19,625 nucleotides of DNA, from positions 1-19,625 of the forward strand of contig NZ_JAIOSW010000114.1 in assembly GCF_021107415.1 (NCBI RefSeq), written 5' to 3'. The DNA comes from Desulfobacula sp. (GTDB lineage: Bacteria; Desulfobacterota; Desulfobacteria; Desulfobacterales; Desulfobacteraceae). Below, one piece after another: positions 15,268 to 19,625 of this stretch (position 1 is its first letter; every line of letters starts with the position of its first letter). Both the position numbers and the translations under genes were made by a program. The notes under the pieces are model-generated. The model did no database searches. It had not been told where the DNA came from and worked only from the letters and a program-made list of their open reading frames with translations.

Positions 15268-17949
15268 TTAATGCGCCTGGGCCCAGTTTTCACCGGTTCC
15301 AAAATTGACTTCTAAAGGGACTTTAAGTGGATAAACATTTTCCATGACGCTTTTAGCCAGATCAATCAAGCGGTTTTTTTCTTCAAACGGGGTTTCAAAT
15401 ATGATTTCATCATGGACGGACAGGAGCATTTTTGAGGCCATGTTGTTTTTTTGTAAGGCAGCCTCCATTTTTATCATGGCCAGTTTGATTAAATCGGCAG
15501 CACTGCCCTGTATGGGAGTGTTGACAGCTGCCCGCTGGGCAAAATTCCGAATATGGATATTGGAAGAATTGATATCATCCAGGCGCCGTTTTCTGCCAAA
15601 GATCGTATAGACCTCACAGGTTTTCTTTGTCTCTTCTATGGTGGTATCAATAAATTTTTTTACACCGGAATACCGCTTAAAGTAACTATCAATATAGGCG
15701 GTGGCCATCTTTCGGCTGATATTCAGGTCATTGGCCAGCCTGAAGCCGCTCATGCCGTATACAATACCGAAATTGATGGTTTTGGCCTGGCTTCTTAAAT
15801 CTGTGGTAACAAATTGGGGCAAAACCTGGAAGACTTCCAGAGCAGTTCTGGTATGAATATCTTCGCCATTCTTAAACGCTTCCATGAGGATTTCATCTTC
15901 GGCATAATGGGCCAGGACTCGCAGTTCTATCTGGGAATAGTCTGCTGAAATCAGTAGATGGCCTTCTTTAGGGATAAAGGCTTTCCGGATTTTTTTACCT
16001 TCCTCTTTCCGGATGGGAATGTTCTGAAGATTTGGTTTGGAACTGCTTAAACGGCCGGTCACAGTAATGGTCTGGTTAAATGAGGTATGGATTCTTCCCG
16101 TCTCAATATTTACAAGCTTCTGCAGGGCATCTACATAGGTTGATTTGAGTTTGCCAAGGGTTCGGTATCTTAAAAGTTTTTCAGGCAGTTCGTGGGTCTG
16201 AGCAAGCTTGGTAAGGACTTCCACATCTGTTGAATAACCGGTCTTTTTTTTTGTTTTTTTAATGGTTTTTAAGTTTAGTTTTTCAAACAGGATGACCCCC
16301 AGCTGCTGGGAAGAATTGATGTTAAATTCTTCACCGGCAAGGGAATAAATCTCCTTTTCAATGTTTTTCAATTCTAAGCTAAAGGTGTTGGAAAGATGTT
16401 TTAATGCATTTTTGTTTACTTTAATTCCTTGAATTTCCATGTTTGCAAGAACCGTGATAAGGGGCACCTCAATATTTTCCATTAAATCGGAAAAGCCTTG
16501 ATTCTTTATCTCTTTTTTAAAGTACTGATAGGCCATAAAAGTGATGTCAGCGTCTTCAGATGCATAATTTACTGCTTCAGAAATGGGAACTTGCTGGAAA
16601 CCGATCTGGTTTTTGCCTTTACCTGCCACCTCTTCATAGGAAATGGTTTTATAGCCAAAAAGATTCATGGCAATCCTGTCAAGACTGTGACCCCTTATGG
16701 ACGGATTTAAGAGATAAGAGGCAATCATGGTATCAAAGGAAATCCCCTGCATGACAATGCCGAAGTTTGACAGGACAATATAATCATATTTGATATTTTG
16801 CCCGACCTTTTTGATATCCGGGTTTTCAAGGAGGGGTTTAAAAATTCTTAGTATTTCCTCTTTGTCCGGCTGTTCGACTTTGTCAGGAAAGGTGTGGCCG
16901 ATGGGGATATAAAATCCCTGGTTTTTCCTGAAAGAAAAGGAAATTCCCACAAGTTTCGCCTGCATGGGATGTTTGGATGTGGTTTCCGTATCAATGGCAA
17001 ATATTTCTTTGTTTTCAAGAACCTGGGCCAGTTTCTCAAGCTCTTTGGTTGTTGTGATGAGCTTATATATTTTTTCAGATTTATCTGCTTTTTGCGCAAA
17101 TTCTGTGGCAAGGGTTTTAAATTCCAGCTCCTGGAATAATTCAAACGCTTTTTTTCTGTCAAAGGCTTTTAGTTTGAAATCTTCAATTATTTCCTTAACA
17201 GAAACAGATGTATCAATGGTGGCAAGGTTACGGCTTAAGAGTACAATATCTTTACTATTGGAAAGATTTTCATATAATTTTTTTTTCTTTTTAAGGGTGT
17301 CAAGATTTTCATAAATATTTTCAATGGAACCAAACTGGACAATCAGCTTTATGGCTGTTTTAGGTCCAACCCCCTGAACACCGGGTATATTATCCGAACT
17401 GTCTCCGGCAAGCCCGAGAACATCGATAAACTGCACGGGTTCTATGCCCATATCTTTTTTTATTGTTTTTATATCTTTTATGGTATCTTTCATGGGGTCC
17501 CATAGAGTGCATTTTTCTGTAATAAGCTGGATAAAATCTTTATCACCGGTGACCATAACCACTTCAAATCCTTCTTTCTGTGCAAGCTTTGAATATGTCC
17601 CCACAAGATCGTCTGCTTCAAACCCCTGTTTTTCAACAATGGGAATATTTAATGCCGCAATGATTCGTTTGATATCAGGAATCTGGGCCGCCAGTTCTTC
17701 AGGCATGGGTGGACGATTGGCTTTGTATTGATCATACATTTTATGACGGAAGGTTGGGCCTTTAACATCAAACAGGACCACTGCATATTCAGGACTGTTG
17801 TCCTTGAGTAATTTTAACAGGATTCTGGTAAAACCAAATGTGGCATTGGTGGGATGCCCTTTTGATGTGGAAAGACTTCTGATGGCATGAAATGCACGAT
17901 ACAAGAAAGCACTGCCGTCGATGAGGAATATTTTTTTGGGATCTGCCAT
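15268..17949 (-). CDS. polA: DNA polymerase I
   Basis: Full-length family-A polymerase (893 residues from the chosen start) for Okazaki-fragment processing and repair. The N-terminal 5' nuclease domain (about 1-290) shows EADDLVGT, TGDKDFIQL and GLAGDSSDNIPGVQGVGPKTA (quoted motif split at the helix-hairpin-helix, GVQGVGPKTA). The central 3'-5' exonuclease domain keeps its acidic residues (AIDTETTS, GQNIKYDY, YASEDADITF), so proofreading is probably active. The polymerase domain has motif A ADYSQIELRVLAHY, motif B RSQAKTINFGIVYG and motif C LLSVHDEIIFE. I start at the ATG ending at 17949, which has AAGGGTG just upstream and gives the usual MxxxKKIFLIDGS beginning. The longer start at 17988 would translate an AT-rich repeat. 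The gene converges with the sigma-54 activator and is divergent from the 11-cysteine protein gene. Confidence 0.96.
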   Translation of the reverse strand: MADPKKIFLIDGSAFLYRAFHAIRSLSTSKGHPTNATFGFTRILLKLLKDNSPEYAVVLFDVKGPTFRHKMYDQYKANRPPMPEELAAQIPDIKRIIAALNIPIVEKQGFEADDLVGTYSKLAQKEGFEVVMVTGDKDFIQLITEKCTLWDPMKDTIKDIKTIKKDMGIEPVQFIDVLGLAGDSSDNIPGVQGVGPKTAIKLIVQFGSIENIYENLDTLKKKKKLYENLSNSKDIVLLSRNLATIDTSVSVKEIIEDFKLKAFDRKKAFELFQELEFKTLATEFAQKADKSEKIYKLITTTKELEKLAQVLENKEIFAIDTETTSKHPMQAKLVGISFSFRKNQGFYIPIGHTFPDKVEQPDKEEILRIFKPLLENPDIKKVGQNIKYDYIVLSNFGIVMQGISFDTMIASYLLNPSIRGHSLDRIAMNLFGYKTISYEEVAGKGKNQIGFQQVPISEAVNYASEDADITFMAYQYFKKEIKNQGFSDLMENIEVPLITVLANMEIQGIKVNKNALKHLSNTFSLELKNIEKEIYSLAGEEFNINSSQQLGVILFEKLNLKTIKKTKKKTGYSTDVEVLTKLAQTHELPEKLLRYRTLGKLKSTYVDALQKLVNIETGRIHTSFNQTITVTGRLSSSKPNLQNIPIRKEEGKKIRKAFIPKEGHLLISADYSQIELRVLAHYAEDEILMEAFKNGEDIHTRTALEVFQVLPQFVTTDLRSQAKTINFGIVYGMSGFRLANDLNISRKMATAYIDSYFKRYSGVKKFIDTTIEETKKTCEVYTIFGRKRRLDDINSSNIHIRNFAQRAAVNTPIQGSAADLIKLAMIKMEAALQKNNMASKMLLSVHDEIIFETPFEEKNRLIDLAKSVMENVYPLKVPLEVNFGTGENWAQAH

Positions 17950-17971
17950 GGTCACACCCTTTTTTTTAAAT

Positions 17972-18000
17972 ATTGAATTTTTATTCAACTTTTATTCAAT
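17972..18000. promoter_or_regulatory. Direct and inverted repeats in the polA divergent promoter region
   Basis: TTTTATTCAA occurs twice, at 17979-17988 and 17990-17999, an 11-bp period (one helical turn). The first copy forms a perfect inverted repeat with upstream TTGAAT (17973-17988, TTGAAT-TTTT-ATTCAA). It sits 24-51 bp upstream of polA and about 50 bp before the divergent 72-residue gene, so it may be a shared operator or UP-like element. Confidence 0.4.
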
Positions 18001-18051
18001 CATGGGGCATATATACTATCTTTTTTATTAAAGGAGAAGTATATTTCTTAT

Positions 18052-18270
18052 ATGACTCAAAAAGCCAGAACAAGAAAAGAAAAAAGGCGTGCGAAGAGGT
18101 CAAAACACTGTCACTGCTGCGACCAGGGTTTTATATTCTGCTGGAATTGCAGGTGCGGGTTTTCCATATGCCAGGAATGCATGTATGAAAATCAATGGGG
18201 TATGACCTGCAACGGGATTACCTGGGAATGCCCTGATTGTGGCGGGCAGAACGGATATGGCAATCAATAA
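18052..18270 (+). CDS. Small 11-cysteine zinc-ribbon-like protein
   Basis: A 72-residue protein with 11 cysteines. A basic N-terminus (residues 5-18, alternating Lys/Arg) precedes HCHCC (19-23), CWNCRC (30-35), CQEC (40-43), Cys53 and a final CPDCG (60-64). Three or more CxxC pairs suggest one to two bound zinc ions, and the basic tail could contact nucleic acid. The sequence NQWGMTCNGITW between the last pairs is distinctive. I think I have seen the same pattern in other deltaproteobacterial hypothetical proteins, but I know no function. The AAGGAG-like site (18031-18036) is about 15 bases before the ATG, longer than usual; an ATT at 18043 would fit better but is rare as a start. purN follows 21 bp downstream, so the two are likely co-transcribed. 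Confidence 0.75.
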   Translation: MTQKARTRKEKRRAKRSKHCHCCDQGFIFCWNCRCGFSICQECMYENQWGMTCNGITWECPDCGGQNGYGNQ

Positions 18271-18291
18271 TAATTTTAAAAGGAGGAGAAC

Positions 18292-19017
18292 ATGGCAAAG
18301 AAAATCAATGTGGGGACTTTGATATCAGGCGGTGGGACAAACCTTCAGGCAATTATCAATGCATGCCTCGACAATTCGATTGATGCGAATATTCTTTTTA
18401 CAGGCTCTGACACTCCCGGGGTGAAGGGGTTGGATCGTGCTAAGAAGGCAAATATCGATACCTTTGTAGTGGATTATTCTCAAATTATTGGATCCTGCAA
18501 AAATGAAGGAATAAAAGATGCAGATCTTCCAGAGGATTTTAATCTGGATGAGATTCAGTCAAAACAGCAATTATTTGCAAATGATGCATCAAAACAGCAG
18601 GCGGCTTTTTTTTTAAAAAGCCGTGCCATTGCAGAAAGAGAATTTTTAGATATCATTCTTGCCTATGACATGGATCTTCTCGTCCTGGCGGGATTCATGC
18701 GGGTGCTGACACCTTATTTTATTGACAGGATTAATACGGAGCCGGGAAAGTATAAAATAATGAATATTCACCCCGCACTTCTTCCTTCTTTTCCGGGTAC
18801 AGACGGATATGGAGACACCTTTGCTTATGGCTGCAAAATTGGCGGGTGTACAGTTCATTTTATTGATTACGGGGAAGATACAGGTTCCATTATCGGGCAA
18901 AAAGCGTTTGAAATTGAAGATAACGATACCCTTGATGATATTAAGAAAAAAGGTCTCATAAAAGAGTGGGAACTTTATCCCCAATGTATTCAAAAATTTG
19001 CTGATTCCTTGATTTAG
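18292..19017 (+). CDS. purN: Phosphoribosylglycinamide formyltransferase
   Basis: GAR transformylase (241 residues), which transfers a formyl group from 10-formyl-tetrahydrofolate to GAR in step three of purine synthesis. The phosphate-binding loop is at 11-19 (ISGGGTNLQ). The catalytic triad is visible by alignment to the E. coli pattern: Asn158 and His160 in IMNIHPALLPSFPG, and Asp196 in FIDYGEDTGSII, with His189 matching the supporting histidine. It is about 30 residues longer than E. coli PurN (212). The excess lies at about 63-115, an acidic, Gln-rich and helical insertion between the first strand units and LVLAGFMRVLTP. A near-perfect AAGGAGG ribosome site precedes the ATG. No other purine gene is nearby. 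The usual Pro in DTGPII is Ser here. Confidence 0.93.
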   Translation: MAKKINVGTLISGGGTNLQAIINACLDNSIDANILFTGSDTPGVKGLDRAKKANIDTFVVDYSQIIGSCKNEGIKDADLPEDFNLDEIQSKQQLFANDASKQQAAFFLKSRAIAEREFLDIILAYDMDLLVLAGFMRVLTPYFIDRINTEPGKYKIMNIHPALLPSFPGTDGYGDTFAYGCKIGGCTVHFIDYGEDTGSIIGQKAFEIEDNDTLDDIKKKGLIKEWELYPQCIQKFADSLI

Positions 19018-19019
19018 TA

Positions 19020-19058
19020 CCCAGCCGAAGATCGAACCCGCTAGTTGGCTTGTCTGGG
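19020..19058 (+). other. Possible imperfect stem-loop after purN
   Basis: CCCAG (19020-19024) can pair with CTGGG (19054-19058), with broken inner pairing (CC/GG and AA/TT). No T-tract follows. It could be a weak or Rho-assisted termination structure, or chance. Confidence 0.25.
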
Positions 19059-19085
19059 GAACATCAATTGAAAATATTCAAATTA

Positions 19086-19217
19086 AGGCACTACAGAATG
19101 AATGGCTTCCCGGCCATTCTTGGCAATGGTAATACAATGGCCTATTTTTTCAAGTAGAATGGACACCACTTTTTGATTGATAATATTATCTTCGGCCAGA
19201 AGAATTTTTAATTTTTT
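19086..19217 (-). pseudogene. Remnant of a response-regulator receiver domain
   Basis: A 44-codon open stretch on the minus strand, bounded by stops, reads KKLKILLAEDN then IINQKVVSILLEKIGH and TIAKNGREAIHSV. This is the beta1-alpha1-beta2-alpha2 start of a receiver (REC) domain, with the acidic pair Glu-Asp of the phosphorylation site. It is most like the C-terminal receivers of hybrid histidine kinases (ILLxEDNxxNQKV). It ends before the strand that would carry the phospho-accepting Asp, has no start codon or ribosome site, and is only 11 bp from the DUF89-like gene's stop. I infer a relic of a deleted hybrid kinase or regulator gene. A short continuation in another frame (around IDVPQ) might be more of it but is too weak to claim. 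Confidence 0.65.
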
Positions 19218-19228
19218 TTACAGGGAAA

Positions 19229-19624
19229 TCAGAATCTATTAAAAACATTGGCAAAGATTGGCTGATACAGGTTTGTGTTGAAATACTTATTATAGGGCTG
19301 GCATTTTGAAAGAAGCATAAATGTAATCTTTGTTTTCAAATTGTTAACCTCCTCGCTCAAACTGTCAAAATTTCCCCCGCCCTTTGAAATGATTAAATCT
19401 GATTGATCAACCAACTTTTTCACCCGGGGTGAGCATCTTTTCAAAACCGTTCCGGGCAGCGGACCGTCAATACCGTTCTTAATAACTGTGGCAACCTGGT
19501 CAATTCCTACATCCATCGCTTCTTTCAATGTTGCATCATTCATTGTGGGTACGCTTCGAACGACATATACAACCTCAATATCATATTGTTTTTTAATGAT
19601 TTTAATAAACAATTTATCAAGCAC
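19229..19624 (-). CDS. DUF89-family (ARMT1-like) protein, C-terminal part, runs off the window
   Basis: Partial gene; the N-terminus lies beyond the right edge. The visible ~131 residues fit the DUF89 family of metal-dependent damage-control phosphatases. The opening VLDKLFI is the region that normally follows DNAGEI. Then come VVYVVRSVPTMNDATLKEAMDVG (split at PTMNDAT), PGTVLKRCSP and DLIISKGGGNFDSLSE, all in family order. The C-terminal stretch (LLSKCQPYNKYFN onward) resembles one branch of the family, so the end is probably natural rather than truncated. Family members hydrolyse phosphate from sugar phosphates or damaged cofactors; the substrate here is unknown. The GTG at 19622-19624 should not be taken as the true start. 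Confidence 0.75.
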   Translation of the reverse strand: MLDKLFIKIIKKQYDIEVVYVVRSVPTMNDATLKEAMDVGIDQVATVIKNGIDGPLPGTVLKRCSPRVKKLVDQSDLIISKGGGNFDSLSEEVNNLKTKITFMLLSKCQPYNKYFNTNLYQPIFANVFNRF

Positions 19625-19625
19625 A

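Noticed and set aside
17950..17988. 13-residue N-terminal extension of DNA polymerase I
   Set aside because: Low-complexity, covers an AT-rich repeat, and the ATG at 17949 has a ribosome site and the standard family beginning.
17973..18188. 71-codon plus-strand ORF overlapping the 11-cysteine protein
   Set aside because: Different frame from the cysteine-pair pattern, begins in the AT-rich operator-like repeat and lacks a ribosome site.
19020..19060. tRNA T-arm-like GGTTCGATC on the minus strand
   Set aside because: No acceptor, anticodon or D arm can be built around it; only a loose hairpin is present.

Overview
The window looks like chromosomal DNA of a sulfate-reducing deltaproteobacterium of the Desulfobacterales (Desulfobacteraceae/Desulfobacula type). 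This rests on AT-rich DNA with ordinary bacterial ribosome binding sites, an abundance of soluble PAS/GAF-like histidine kinases, a sigma-54 activator with a matching promoter, a PurN with a central insertion, and a secreted beta-propeller protein ending in a dockerin-like DGDVDG tail. That assignment is inference from protein flavour, not from a marker gene. No rRNA, tRNA, CRISPR array, insertion sequence or prophage was seen.

Layout. 35-432: decayed GNAT acetyltransferase. 712-1611 (-): DHH/DHHA1 phosphoesterase, divergent from 1865-3751 (+), a soluble PAS histidine kinase with no partner regulator beside it, followed closely by a YigZ/IMPACT-family protein (3773-4390). 4403-6893 (+): a likely operon of an XRE-cupin regulator and the large and small subunits of a LeuC/LeuD-type hydro-lyase, with an inverted repeat over its promoter that looks like an autoregulatory operator. 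6903-7730 (-): NAD kinase. 7855-10539 (-): a secreted 894-residue repeat protein with its own sigma-70-like promoter.

10540-15236 holds the most interesting unit. A 423-bp intergenic region contains a near-perfect sigma-54 promoter (10899-10914). About 100 bp upstream of it lie two identical copies of GGAAAATTTCC. The promoter faces a small duplicated-module cysteine protein (10963-11241) and a glutamate dehydrogenase (11258-12598). These are followed by a soluble histidine kinase (12715-13902) and an NtrC-family sigma-54 activator (13902-15236) that overlap by one base. The simplest reading is a self-contained circuit in which the kinase/activator pair controls glutamate dehydrogenase and its cysteine-rich companion. 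The regulatory link is inference.

15268-17949 (-): DNA polymerase I with its proofreading motifs present. Divergent from it are an 11-cysteine small protein (18052-18270) and PurN (18292-19017). The right end carries a response-regulator receiver remnant (19086-19217, -) and the C-terminal part of a DUF89-family protein that runs off the edge. Both ends of the window therefore show gene decay, while the middle is intact core metabolism and signalling.
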